From Tannerella sp. (lineage in GTDB: Bacteria; Bacteroidota; Bacteroidia; Bacteroidales; Tannerellaceae): a DNA stretch of 14,261 nt. Positions 7,990-14,261 of the stretch are shown here, in pieces (the first letter of the stretch is position 1; each line of letters begins with the position of its first letter). Where the stretch lies: assembly GCA_031277235.1 (NCBI GenBank), contig JAITMT010000510.1, positions 1-14,261 on the forward strand. The letters run 5' to 3'. The translations under genes and the position numbers were made by a program. Below the pieces are notes generated by a model. That model was given only the letters and a program-made list of their open reading frames with translations, was not told the DNA's origin and made no database searches.

Positions 7990-9958
7990 ATTTTCTTCTC
8001 TTTACAGTTTTTTTAGGGTTGTTCCGGTCCCGTTCAAACGGCTTTTTATCGAACCGTTTTTTCGCTCCATACTCCTCTTTACGGGCGAAATCCCCTGTTT
8101 TTCGCAGCGGTTTTGAACGTTTGTCATCGCGACGAAAAGAAGCATCCGAAGGCTTTTTGCCCCGTTCAAAAGGTTTTCTGTCCCTGTCCGACTTTTCAAA
8201 GGATTTTCGATCTCTGTCAAAGCGCTCAAAAGGTTTTCTATCCCTTTCCGACCGCTCGAAGGGTTTCCTTTCCGACCGCTCATAAGGTTTTCTATCTGAC
8301 TTTTCAAAAGATTTTCTATCCCGGTCAAAGCGCTCAAAAGGTTTTCTATCCCTTTCCGACCGCTCGAAGGGTTTTCTTTCCGAGCGTTCATAAGGCTTTT
8401 TATCTCTTTCGGAACGTCCGAAAGATTTTCGCTCAAAAGGTTTTCTATCCCTTTCCGACCGTTCATAAGGCTTCTTATCCCTTTCGGAACGTCCGAAAGA
8501 TTTTCGTTCAAAAGGTTTTCTATCCCTGTCAGAGCGCTCAAAAGGCTTTCTTTCCCCGTCAAATTGTTGGGCTCTTAATAATTTGCGCTTTGCTTTTTCC
8601 TCTTTTTCCTCGAGACCTTGATGTCTGGCAGCCAGGCGGTTATGTCGCTCGCTCCGTTCCAGGCGCAATTCTTTTTCTTCGGAATTTGAATCAAAGCGTT
8701 CAAAATTTGGGCGCCCACGCAGGTACGCCCCTACGTTCGCGCTTTCGTGTCTTCGTGCCTTCGCTCCTTCTTCCCTTCGCCCGTTCACCCGTTCATCCGT
8801 TCGCCCCATCTTATATTCCCGATTCTTGCCCTCAAACAGTTCGTAGCAGCGATATTCACATTCGAGTTCGCCGTTCATCAACTTGATTTTATGTTTGGGA
8901 CGCAAGCCGATTTTTTCAAAATATTCGTCCTTATAACTCAAAATCCAGGCGTCATATCCCATAAAAACATGCTTCAAACGCTCGCCAATCACGCCGTACA
9001 AACCGATCAAATCGTCCGTCGAAATTCGCTCGCCGTAGGGCGGATTCGTAACGAGTATGCCGGGCTGAACGGTTTCGGAAAATTGTTGAAACGGTTTGAC
9101 ATTCAATTCAATATATTTGGTCAAGCCGGTATTTTTCACGTTTTCCTGCGCCTTTTCAATGGCTTTCGGCGAAATATCGGAACCGTAACATTTGAAATCG
9201 AAATTCGTCTCGCCCGAATCGTCATTACAGACTTCGTCAAACAGTTCACCGTCAAAGTCTTTCCATTTCTCAAACGCATAATGCGGACGGTAAATTCCCG
9301 GCGGAATGTTCAGCGCAATCATCGCAGCCTCAATCAGTAACGTGCCCGATCCACAAAACGGATCAACGAAATTCGATTCGCCGCGCCAGCCCGTTTGCAA
9401 AATCATTCCCGCCGCCAACACCTCGCTGATAGGCGCTTCGCCCTGATGCAGCCGGTAGCCCCGACGGTGCAGGCTTTCGCCGCTGCTGTCGAGCGAGACA
9501 GTACAATCGTTGTGCGAAATATGGATATTGATGTAAAAATCAGGGTTTTTGATACTTACGGAAGGTCGTTTGCCCAACTTCTCATTGAAATAGTCGGCAA
9601 TGGCGTCTTTCGTCTTGTACGCCACGAACTTGGAATGATTGAAACTTTCGGAAAAAATCACCGCATCAATCGTAAACGTATCGCTGGGCGAAAAATAGTT
9701 GTCCCATTCCACTTTTTTGACTTCATCATACACATCATCAGCATTGTATGCCTTAAAATGCACAACAGGTTTCAGGATTCTCAACGCCGTGCGGCAGTGA
9801 AAATTTGCCTTGTATAACATGCGTAAATCGCCTGTAAACGAAACCATTCGCTTACCGTTTTCCACATCTTCCGCGCCGATTGCCCTCAATTCGTCCGCCA
9901 AAACGTCCTCCAACCCGTAGAGCGTCTTGGCTACCATTTCAAAATTTTCCGACATCAT
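7979..9958 (-). CDS. THUMP-domain 23S rRNA guanine-N2 methyltransferase (RlmL-type) with expanded repetitive charged tail
   Basis: 659 residues. The first ~377 are a standard RlmL-like enzyme: N-terminal domain and THUMP (about 1-155), HRRGYR (165-170), SAM-binding DPFCGSGTLLIEAA (199-212), GSDISPKAI (259-267) and catalytic TNPPYGER (304-311). In E. coli this family makes m2G2445 in 23S rRNA; the exact target here is inferred. Residues 378-659 are low-complexity, rich in Arg, Lys, Glu and Asp. They start with a segment that looks like intergenic repeat DNA (386-417), then a coiled-coil-like Glu/Lys/Arg stretch (425-465), then about 130 residues of KPFERSERDR-type repeats (468-600), then a basic end. 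Bacteroidota orthologues often carry a short basic tail; this one is unusually long. The start gives MMSENF, 2 bp after the lipoprotein stop; the 3' end overlaps ptpA. Confidence 0.92.
   Translation of the reverse strand: MMSENFEMVAKTLYGLEDVLADELRAIGAEDVENGKRMVSFTGDLRMLYKANFHCRTALRILKPVVHFKAYNADDVYDEVKKVEWDNYFSPSDTFTIDAVIFSESFNHSKFVAYKTKDAIADYFNEKLGKRPSVSIKNPDFYINIHISHNDCTVSLDSSGESLHRRGYRLHQGEAPISEVLAAGMILQTGWRGESNFVDPFCGSGTLLIEAAMIALNIPPGIYRPHYAFEKWKDFDGELFDEVCNDDSGETNFDFKCYGSDISPKAIEKAQENVKNTGLTKYIELNVKPFQQFSETVQPGILVTNPPYGERISTDDLIGLYGVIGERLKHVFMGYDAWILSYKDEYFEKIGLRPKHKIKLMNGELECEYRCYELFEGKNREYKMGRTDERVNGRREEGAKARRHESANVGAYLRGRPNFERFDSNSEEKELRLERSERHNRLAARHQGLEEKEEKAKRKLLRAQQFDGERKPFERSDRDRKPFERKSFGRSERDKKPYERSERDRKPFERKSFGRSERDKKPYERSERKPFERSERDRKPFERFDRDRKSFEKSDRKPYERSERKPFERSERDRKPFERFDRDRKSFEKSDRDRKPFERGKKPSDASFRRDDKRSKPLRKTGDFARKEEYGAKKRFDKKPFERDRNNPKKTVKRRKYED
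8159..8557 (-). repeat. In-frame tandem repeat array coding the methyltransferase tail
   Basis: A short motif (K-P-F/Y-E-R-S/F-E/D-R-D-R) repeats about fifteen times with nested larger periods. A 25-residue unit repeats twice exactly at 75-bp spacing: CATAAGG recurs at 8389 and 8464, and both units contain KPFERKSFGRSERDKKPYER. A 36-residue unit (108 bp) containing RKPFERFDRDRKSFEKSD repeats at residues 528-563 and 564-599. Both periods are multiples of three, so copy-number change keeps the frame, and long open frames also appear in the other five frames as a by-product. Confidence 0.9.
8708..8807. repeat. Intergenic-type repeat fossil inside the methyltransferase coding sequence
   Basis: On the - strand, 8709-8734 reads GTAGGGGCGTACC then TGCGTGGGCGCCC. 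This resembles a widespread class of short imperfect hairpin repeats found between genes. Next to it, 8735-8807 is a degenerate run of GAACGGGCGAA / CACGAAGACACGAA units. Translated in the gene frame it gives RTDERVNGRREEG...NVGAYLRGRP (residues 386-417), unlike the methyltransferase fold before it or the KPFER repeats after it. Family membership is from memory and unchecked. Confidence 0.5.
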
Positions 9959-9960
9959 TT

Positions 9961-10404
9961 TCAGGGGGCAACTACTACTCTAAAATTAGAATCAGCCGGT
10001 CTCGTTCCGTTTGCAACTTCCGCGTAAAAAGCAACCGTGCCCTGGTCGAAATCGTAGTTAAAGCCTTCCAGCCAGGTATTATCTCCGGAAGTGTACTGTA
10101 TCCAGTAAGGAAGCGGCGTTTGGACTTCGCTGTTGCTGGATGCATTGATTTGGAACAAATAAACCTGCACAATGCCAAACTCGTATGCTTCTTCCTGCAC
10201 ATCAACATCTACAACGTATTGAAATAGAGAAGTATATCTTCCACTATTTACAAATTCCCAATCCTGAGACCTTACCCTGAAATTCTCCACATAAAACTCG
10301 AAATCCTGTCCGTCTTCTCCGTCAAAACCGTCACGTCCCGGAGGTCCCTCGCAGGAAGTTGTAAAGAGCGCAACCACTGATAATAAAAATAAAACCTTCT
10401 TCAT
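9961..10404 (-). CDS. Small lipoprotein with collagen-like GXY segment
   Basis: 147 residues. The N terminus is a lipoprotein signal peptide with lipobox TTSC (cysteine 18 would be lipidated after cleavage). Five G-X-Y triplets follow at once: GPP GRD GFD GED GQD (20-34), then a ~110-residue domain rich in aromatic and beta-strand-like segments ending FRVVVAP. The collagen-like stretch suggests a short trimerising stalk that lifts the domain off the membrane. The +2 residue of the mature protein is Glu. In Bacteroidota the surface-export signal of lipoproteins is an acidic patch close behind the cysteine; here the acidic residues begin at +2 and +7, so location is open. I do not recognise the globular domain. 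It is the first gene of the operon, 30 bp behind a good promoter and 2 bp ahead of the next gene. Confidence 0.82.
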   Translation of the reverse strand: MKKVLFLLSVVALFTTSCEGPPGRDGFDGEDGQDFEFYVENFRVRSQDWEFVNSGRYTSLFQYVVDVDVQEEAYEFGIVQVYLFQINASSNSEVQTPLPYWIQYTSGDNTWLEGFNYDFDQGTVAFYAEVANGTRPADSNFRVVVAP

Positions 10405-10434
10405 AATTTGGTAAATTTAATCAATTTAATGCCC

Positions 10435-10466
10435 CAAAAATACATCTTTTTTTACAGAAAAACAAA
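10435..10466 (-). promoter_or_regulatory. Bacteroidota-type promoter of the seven-gene leftward operon
   Basis: On the - strand TTTG (10463-10466) is followed after exactly 20 bp by TATTTTTG (10435-10442), which fits TAnnTTTG fully. This is the -33/-7 pattern of the Bacteroidota primary sigma factor. Transcription would start near 10429, giving a ~25-nt leader to the lipoprotein ATG at 10404. No comparably good promoter was seen in the short gaps between the downstream genes. Confidence 0.7.
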
Positions 10467-10525
10467 AAAACATTGACTTTGCCGCCAAAATTATTCAAAA
10501 TGTGGAGGGACGGGAGGTAACGAAT

Positions 10526-10559
10526 AACCGTAACACGTTTCCAAAAACGTGTTATGGTT
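10526..10559. repeat. Hairpin 1: 15-bp stem with CCAA apex
   Basis: AACCGTAACACGTTT (10526-10540) pairs with AAACGTGTTATGGTT (10545-10559) around CCAA, with one G-T pair. The apex reads TTCCAAA (10539-10545). It lies outside any supported gene, just upstream of the operon promoter. It is not followed by a long T run on either strand, so it is more like a dispersed palindromic repeat than a terminator. Confidence 0.75.
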
Positions 10560-10580
10560 TTTATACTGCGCTCTTGCCCT

Positions 10581-10644
10581 CGCCGATTTGTAATCGGTGG
10601 CTGCTTTTATCCTTTTATTCAATGCACCCGATTGCAAATCGGCG
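10581..10644. repeat. Hairpin 2: near-perfect inverted repeat of about 18 bp
   Basis: CGCCGATTTGTAATCGGT (10581-10598) and ACCCGATTGCAAATCGGCG (10626-10644) are inverted copies with one or two differences, separated by 27 bp of mostly T-rich sequence. ATTGCAAATC is repeated directly at 10631 and 10655. No coding function is evident. Confidence 0.7.
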
Positions 10645-10685
10645 TGAGCGAACAATTGCAAATCCATTAAGAGGGAGTTACGTTC

Positions 10686-10718
10686 AACTCTAACAGGGTT
10701 CCAAATCCTGTTAGAGTT
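10686..10718. repeat. Hairpin 3: 12-bp perfect stem with TTCCAAA apex
   Basis: AACTCTAACAGG (10686-10697) pairs perfectly with CCTGTTAGAGTT (10707-10718). The loop contains TTCCAAA (10699-10705), the same apex as hairpin 1 on an unrelated stem. Confidence 0.75.
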
Positions 10719-10759
10719 CCCAAAAATCCATAAAAATTTATCAATTTTCGAAATTATAA

Positions 10760-10949
10760 AAGGATTATCCATTATTTTACCCTCTGCTCTTTACGGGAGC
10801 CAATCTGCCCAAGCATTACACTCGACGTACTGTACTGCGACACACACAAACAGGTGATACAATGACATTTATACCCATATTTTATCCCCTAACGAAACAG
10901 AAAAATGATAACATTTTGAAACGGACATCCTGAAAAGTTCGAAAATTCT
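10760..10949. other. Gene-free stretch with no recognised content
   Basis: I find no ORF longer than about two dozen codons with coding character, no tRNA, no repeat and no riboswitch fold that I can recognise between the hairpins and the rightward promoter. The GC content is ordinary up to about 10850 and then falls toward the promoter. A short start-to-stop frame of 23 codons from 10862 has no supporting signal. Confidence 0.5.
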
Positions 10950-10981
10950 CTTGCGTATTTCAAAAATTACATTTACATTTG
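10950..10981 (+). promoter_or_regulatory. Bacteroidota-type promoter of the lectin-like gene
   Basis: TACATTTG (10974-10981) fits TAnnTTTG exactly. CTTG (10950-10953) stands 20 bp upstream as a slightly imperfect -33 element. Transcription would begin near 10987, downstream of the in-frame TTG at 10951, so translation must start at one of the ATG codons at 11011 or 11020. Confidence 0.65.
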
Positions 10982-11010
10982 CCGCGAAAAAACAGCAAGA
11001 TTTTTACAAA

Positions 11011-11682
11011 ATGAAAGCAATGTCAAAAAGTTTGAAAACAATCCTGGTTCTTGCCGCGTCAATGTTATTGATAGGCGCTGTGAATCAGCAAAATAGCAAC
11101 GGTTTATTTAAAAATTCGGGGGATATCGGCAATCCCAAACTGAAGGGAATTTTCGAGTATAATCCTGACTCAAAGGTATATACGCTCACCGGCGGAGGGA
11201 CAAATATGTGGATGAACAGCGACGAATTTTTCATGGCTTGGAAACAGATGACTGGTGATTTCGCGATTTCAGCCAGGGTCGTTTTTGACGGAGAAGGCGT
11301 AAACGCCCATCGAAAAATCGGGGTAATCATCAGAGAATCACTGACGGGAGAATCGAAATACGCCGACGTCGCTTTGCATGGCGACGGGCTGACTTCTCTG
11401 CAATATCGCGATACCACCGGTGGAATAACCCGGGAAGTTACTGCGAAAAGTGTTGGATGTAAATATCTTACGCTGGAGCGCACCGGTAGAAAAATAACCA
11501 TGAAAGTCTCAAATAGCGGATTTTCAACTATTTCGGCGGGAGAAATCGAGTTAGACCTGCCTGCAACCTGCTATGCCGGAATTTTCATCTGCTCCCACGA
11601 CGCGGACGTTTTGGAAAAAGCCTTTTTCACGGACGTACAGTTGCAATCATCGCCGAAAAGCACCGGCGACACAAAGGATTAG
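11011..11682 (+). CDS. Exported lectin-like (DUF1349 / concanavalin-type) domain protein
   Basis: 223 residues from ATG 11011; ATG 11020 (MSKSLKT...) is an equally good start. The frame is open back to a TTG at 10951, but that lies upstream of the predicted transcription start. The N terminus is a Sec signal (basic MSKSLK, then hydrophobic ILVLAASMLLIGAV) without a lipobox cysteine. The mature part shows the pattern of the N-terminal domain of Bacteroidota proteins that I remember as carrying a TolB/PD40-like propeller behind it: YTLTGGGTNMW, FFMAWKQMTGDFAISARV, HRKIGVIIRESL, ALHGDGLTSLQYR, LERTGRKITMKVS, YAGIFICSHDADVLEKAFFTDVQL. Such folds usually bind carbohydrate, but no ligand can be named. 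No propeller follows: the protein ends 13 residues after the domain, and its stop codon overlaps that of the converging gene. Confidence 0.82.
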   Translation: MKAMSKSLKTILVLAASMLLIGAVNQQNSNGLFKNSGDIGNPKLKGIFEYNPDSKVYTLTGGGTNMWMNSDEFFMAWKQMTGDFAISARVVFDGEGVNAHRKIGVIIRESLTGESKYADVALHGDGLTSLQYRDTTGGITREVTAKSVGCKYLTLERTGRKITMKVSNSGFSTISAGEIELDLPATCYAGIFICSHDADVLEKAFFTDVQLQSSPKSTGDTKD

Positions 11683-14261
11683 GGTTGCGCAGTCGCGTCA
11701 TATTTCAAATTCCCGGGCACGGAAGCACAATTTTCGGCAAGGGATTTTATGTCAGTATCTTCTTCAATAACAGATATTTGCAGATTCTTTTTGACCAATG
11801 AAAGCAATAGCGGAAATTCGCCATAGCCGCTGTTTTTTATAACTTTTTTGTTTTCAGCATTTTGTGTTATAATTTCAGCGGTGAAATTTTTGTTTTTCCA
11901 TAAATTTGCATTCACTTCCCGCTCAATATCAGCGCCTTTGTAAATATAGTTGTGTTTGACCAAATCCGCGTAATAATCGGGCGTTTCCGTTTCTTGACAT
12001 AATTTTTCATATTCCATTATGTAATAATGTCTTACGTCTATGGAACGATGGGAATAATCCTGCCTGAAACGCGCGTCGCCGGGCGTAATACGCGGCAAGA
12101 CGCGAATGTCAATCCGTCCTCTCCGCAACATAAATTCATTTTTCGGCAGCACGTGCCCGACCCCGTGAATCAAAACGGGAATAATATCTAACTGCAACGT
12201 CTCGGCAAGATAGAACGCGCCGCGGTGAAAACGCTGAATAGCACAGTCTTCCGAGCGCGTTCCCTCCGGAAAAACGACAATCGAATAACCGCGGTCTACC
12301 GCGTCCTTCAATTGGGGAATCGCCTTTTCAATTCCGTCTGAAACAGGGTAATAATCAGCGTATTTGATGAGTTTTCCGTAAAACGGCGAGTTCCAAACCC
12401 AATCGTTCGTCAGAATGATCAGTTTGGGAGTCAGCATCATTACGCACATCAAGTCAATGTGCGACTGATGGTTACAAATAATAACACCCGGATTATCAAA
12501 CGTTTCGCCCGAAATATTTTTAAAAACCGTTTTGACTTGCGGAATGCGGTAAATCACAAAATTCGCCACGCGATGCAGCAAGCGATGATAAGCCGTTTTT
12601 TTGTCCTCCGTTTTTCGCCCGAAAGCGAATAAAACATATCCGCATATCGTAGTAATAAAGCTCATTATCAGGAATATAAAGAAAGAATAAATCAGTGAAA
12701 GCAGGTTTTTGAACGTTACGGGCATCAACCGTTTTCGTCCTTTCTTGACCGTCAACAATCTGAACAGGTAAGTCGGTATGACAAAGGACGTTACAATTAC
12801 CGTAAGCATCCCGATCACCGTCACTTCGCCGAGCGAACGCAACGCCGGATGTTTCGCAAAAATCAACATGCCCATGCCGATAAACATGATGAGCGCCGAC
12901 AGCAAAATACTTTTTTTGTACGACGCCAGAATTTTGCGTCCGTACTTGTATTCGTACATCATTCCCTCGGTCATAAATATCGTATAATCATCGCCTTGAC
13001 CGAAAATAAACGTCGCCAGAATGATATTGACAATGTTGAAACGGATGTCGAAAATATTCATTAATCCGATAATCCATATCCAACTCAATATCAGCGGAGT
13101 AAAGGCAATCAACACCAATTCGATACGTCCAAACGAGAGCAGCAGAAACGCGAAAACCACAAACCCGCAAACGTACAGCACATAGTTGAAGTTGTTTGAC
13201 AGCGAAGCAACCATTCTGCGCGTTATGGAGCCGGAATCAAAGGATAAGGAATTGGTATTCAATGAATTTAATTTTTCTTCCAACAGTTGGGCTTTTGCTC
13301 TGTCCGTATATAAAATATTTATTATCATGTAATTATCGTCTGCGTCCACGATATAATTCTGTGCCAAAGTAGTTTTAATCGAGTTAAAATACGATAAATC
13401 AACGGTTTCGTAACGGCGGGCAATCATGGTTTCAAAACGCTCAAACGCTCCATCGCGAAATCCCGACTGTTGCGCCGCCTCACGCAAATAGCGCGTAACG
13501 CTGTCGCGATGCGTTTCCCAGAACGTATTCCATCTCGCTACTTTCTGATTTTGAAGCGATTGTGACGGAAAAAAACGTCCGACGCCTGCAATTTTGGAAA
13601 CGTCTCCCGCCTTCAACAGCATATCCAACGCCGGCATCGCCGCTTCGTTTATTTCCAGCGCTTCATCCAAGGTTTTTCCTTCTGATATATAATAGATTAC
13701 GTGTTTATTATCATTCAGGACGCCCATCATTTTTTGGAAAGCGTTTTTTTGCGAATCGGTCATGTAGTTGATTTTCTGCATGTCCATTTCAAAAAGCGAA
13801 TCACCCCTGAAAAAAGCAAAAAATACCGTCAGCGCCACGACCGCCCATAGCAGTTTCTTATTTTGCTCGAAAGGTTTTTCGATATATTTGTCAATGAACG
13901 ACTTACGTTCAACATTCGTTTTATTTGTCAAAAAATGCGGCAGAAAAAACAGCACAAAAAGAATCGTTCCGAGCAGCAGCAACGCGGCAAAAAGCCCCAA
14001 GTCAATCATCGCATCGGAACCGGTAAAAATGAGGCTGATAAAGGCGGCGACCGTCGTAATATTGCCGGTTATGAGCGGTTCGCGAAGGTCTTTAATCACC
14101 GTTTTGACGTCCTTCACATGATTGAAATGCTGGATGAAATGAAGCGGGTAATTGATGGCGATTCCGAACATGATCGAACTGATACCCACCGCAATAATCG
14201 AAACTTCTCCCCGAATCAGGAAAAGCAAAGCCAGCGCAAACAGTCCACCGAAAATCACCGC
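11679..14261 (-). CDS. MMPL/RND lipid exporter fused to a PlsC-type acyltransferase (N terminus outside the window)
   Basis: The frame is open to the window edge; the first in-frame GTG (14258) is not a plausible start, since it falls inside a membrane helix. Numbering from it: end of the first MMPL half (1-110, with GIAINYPLHFIQHF at 32-45); periplasmic loop (~150-350); second MMPL half (~355-505) with the acidic GQGDDYTIFM (420-429) expected of proton-coupled RND pumps; a transition segment with further hydrophobic helices (~515-545); then an acyltransferase with NHQSHID (596-602, the catalytic N-H-x4-D) and FPEGTRS (663-669). A last ~90 residues include NSGYGEFPLLLSL, VIEEDTDI and ENCA, resembling the SAM-binding half of a methyltransferase. 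Fusions of MMPL and acyltransferase are known in Bacteroidota lipid and aryl-polyene/flexirubin-type clusters. Likely role: moving an acylated lipid across the inner membrane and acylating a lipid precursor. Confidence 0.88.
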   Translation of the reverse strand, partial: AVIFGGLFALALLFLIRGEVSIIAVGISSIMFGIAINYPLHFIQHFNHVKDVKTVIKDLREPLITGNITTVAAFISLIFTGSDAMIDLGLFAALLLLGTILFVLFFLPHFLTNKTNVERKSFIDKYIEKPFEQNKKLLWAVVALTVFFAFFRGDSLFEMDMQKINYMTDSQKNAFQKMMGVLNDNKHVIYYISEGKTLDEALEINEAAMPALDMLLKAGDVSKIAGVGRFFPSQSLQNQKVARWNTFWETHRDSVTRYLREAAQQSGFRDGAFERFETMIARRYETVDLSYFNSIKTTLAQNYIVDADDNYMIINILYTDRAKAQLLEEKLNSLNTNSLSFDSGSITRRMVASLSNNFNYVLYVCGFVVFAFLLLSFGRIELVLIAFTPLILSWIWIIGLMNIFDIRFNIVNIILATFIFGQGDDYTIFMTEGMMYEYKYGRKILASYKKSILLSALIMFIGMGMLIFAKHPALRSLGEVTVIGMLTVIVTSFVIPTYLFRLLTVKKGRKRLMPVTFKNLLSLIYSFFIFLIMSFITTICGYVLFAFGRKTEDKKTAYHRLLHRVANFVIYRIPQVKTVFKNISGETFDNPGVIICNHQSHIDLMCVMMLTPKLIILTNDWVWNSPFYGKLIKYADYYPVSDGIEKAIPQLKDAVDRGYSIVVFPEGTRSEDCAIQRFHRGAFYLAETLQLDIIPVLIHGVGHVLPKNEFMLRRGRIDIRVLPRITPGDARFRQDYSHRSIDVRHYYIMEYEKLCQETETPDYYADLVKHNYIYKGADIEREVNANLWKNKNFTAEIITQNAENKKVIKNSGYGEFPLLLSLVKKNLQISVIEEDTDIKSLAENCASVPGNLKYDATAQP

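Noticed and set aside
8159..8557. CRISPR array
   Set aside because: The repeats are contiguous, coding and without unique spacers of constant length; the three-hairpin block at 10526-10718 likewise lacks identical repeats.
8002..8562. A 186-codon - strand open frame (GIENLLSALT-type repeats) and a 257-codon + strand frame at 8113-8886
   Set aside because: Both are shadows of the tandem repeat in the methyltransferase tail. The repeat periods are multiples of three, which keeps all frames open.
10471..10493. Second promoters near the operon start (TAATTTTG on the - strand at 10486-10493; TGACTTTG on the + strand)
   Set aside because: Neither has a TTTG-like -33 element at the right distance, and the + strand one lacks the TA of the -7 box.
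10491..10772. A 93-codon - strand open frame across the hairpin block
   Set aside because: It is made up of the palindromic repeats read as protein, has no initiation signal of its own, and overlaps the hairpins end to end.
10862..10933. A 23-codon + strand frame starting MTFIPIF
   Set aside because: It is too short, with no promoter, ribosome-binding signal or coding character.
10951..11010. N-terminal extension of the lectin-like protein from TTG 10951
   Set aside because: The TAnnTTTG promoter element (10974-10981) lies inside this extension, and the signal peptide begins at the later ATG codons.

Overview
The window looks like part of a Bacteroidales (phylum Bacteroidota) chromosome. 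The evidence is: Bacteroidota-type promoters (TTTG, about 20 bp, TAnnTTTG) ahead of two genes; a periplasmic serine peptidase very close to what I remember of Porphyromonas gingivalis PtpA, down to the spacing of its key residues; a short collagen-like lipoprotein; an MMPL exporter fused to an acyltransferase; almost no Shine-Dalgarno sequences; and gene-free stretches full of palindromic repeats. Species cannot be named from the sequence.

Left edge (1-518): the 3' tail of an unidentified + strand gene ends at 101. About 400 bp without a gene follow. This stretch holds a duplicated intergenic repeat, one copy of which appears split by a ~210-bp element with ragged terminal inverted repeats, an internal long inverted repeat and an 8-bp flanking direct repeat (MITE-like).

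Middle (519-10404): seven - strand genes are packed head to tail with gaps of -13 to +27 bp and one clear promoter ahead of the first (10435-10466). They look like a single transcription unit. In transcription order: collagen-like lipoprotein; RlmL-type THUMP rRNA methyltransferase with a huge repetitive charged tail; PtpA-like prolyl tripeptidyl peptidase; an AT-rich Eco57I-like DNA adenine methyltransferase, possibly a one-polypeptide restriction-modification enzyme; PurD; a polytopic membrane protein; a YqaA/DedA-family membrane protein. The functions are mostly unrelated housekeeping or envelope roles. The DNA methyltransferase is the odd one out in composition and role and is probably a later insertion between ptpA and purD.

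Gene-poor gap (10405-11010): the operon promoter, three consecutive hairpins (two with the same TTCCAAA apex on different stems), an unexplained stretch, and a second promoter reading right.

Right end (11011-14261): a small exported lectin-like (DUF1349-type) protein on + converges on, and overlaps by its stop codon, a large - strand protein that runs off the window. That protein joins the end of an MMPL/RND exporter half, a second MMPL half, a PlsC-type acyltransferase and a short C-terminal piece resembling part of a SAM-methyltransferase fold. Such exporter-acyltransferase fusions are known from Bacteroidota lipid and aryl-polyene/flexirubin-type clusters, so the DNA just right of the window may hold such a cluster (inference).

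The most interesting points are the single-gene restriction-modification candidate inside a housekeeping operon, the expanded tail of the rRNA methyltransferase (including an in-frame stretch that resembles intergenic repeat DNA), the MITE-like element, and the hairpins that share an apex but not a stem.
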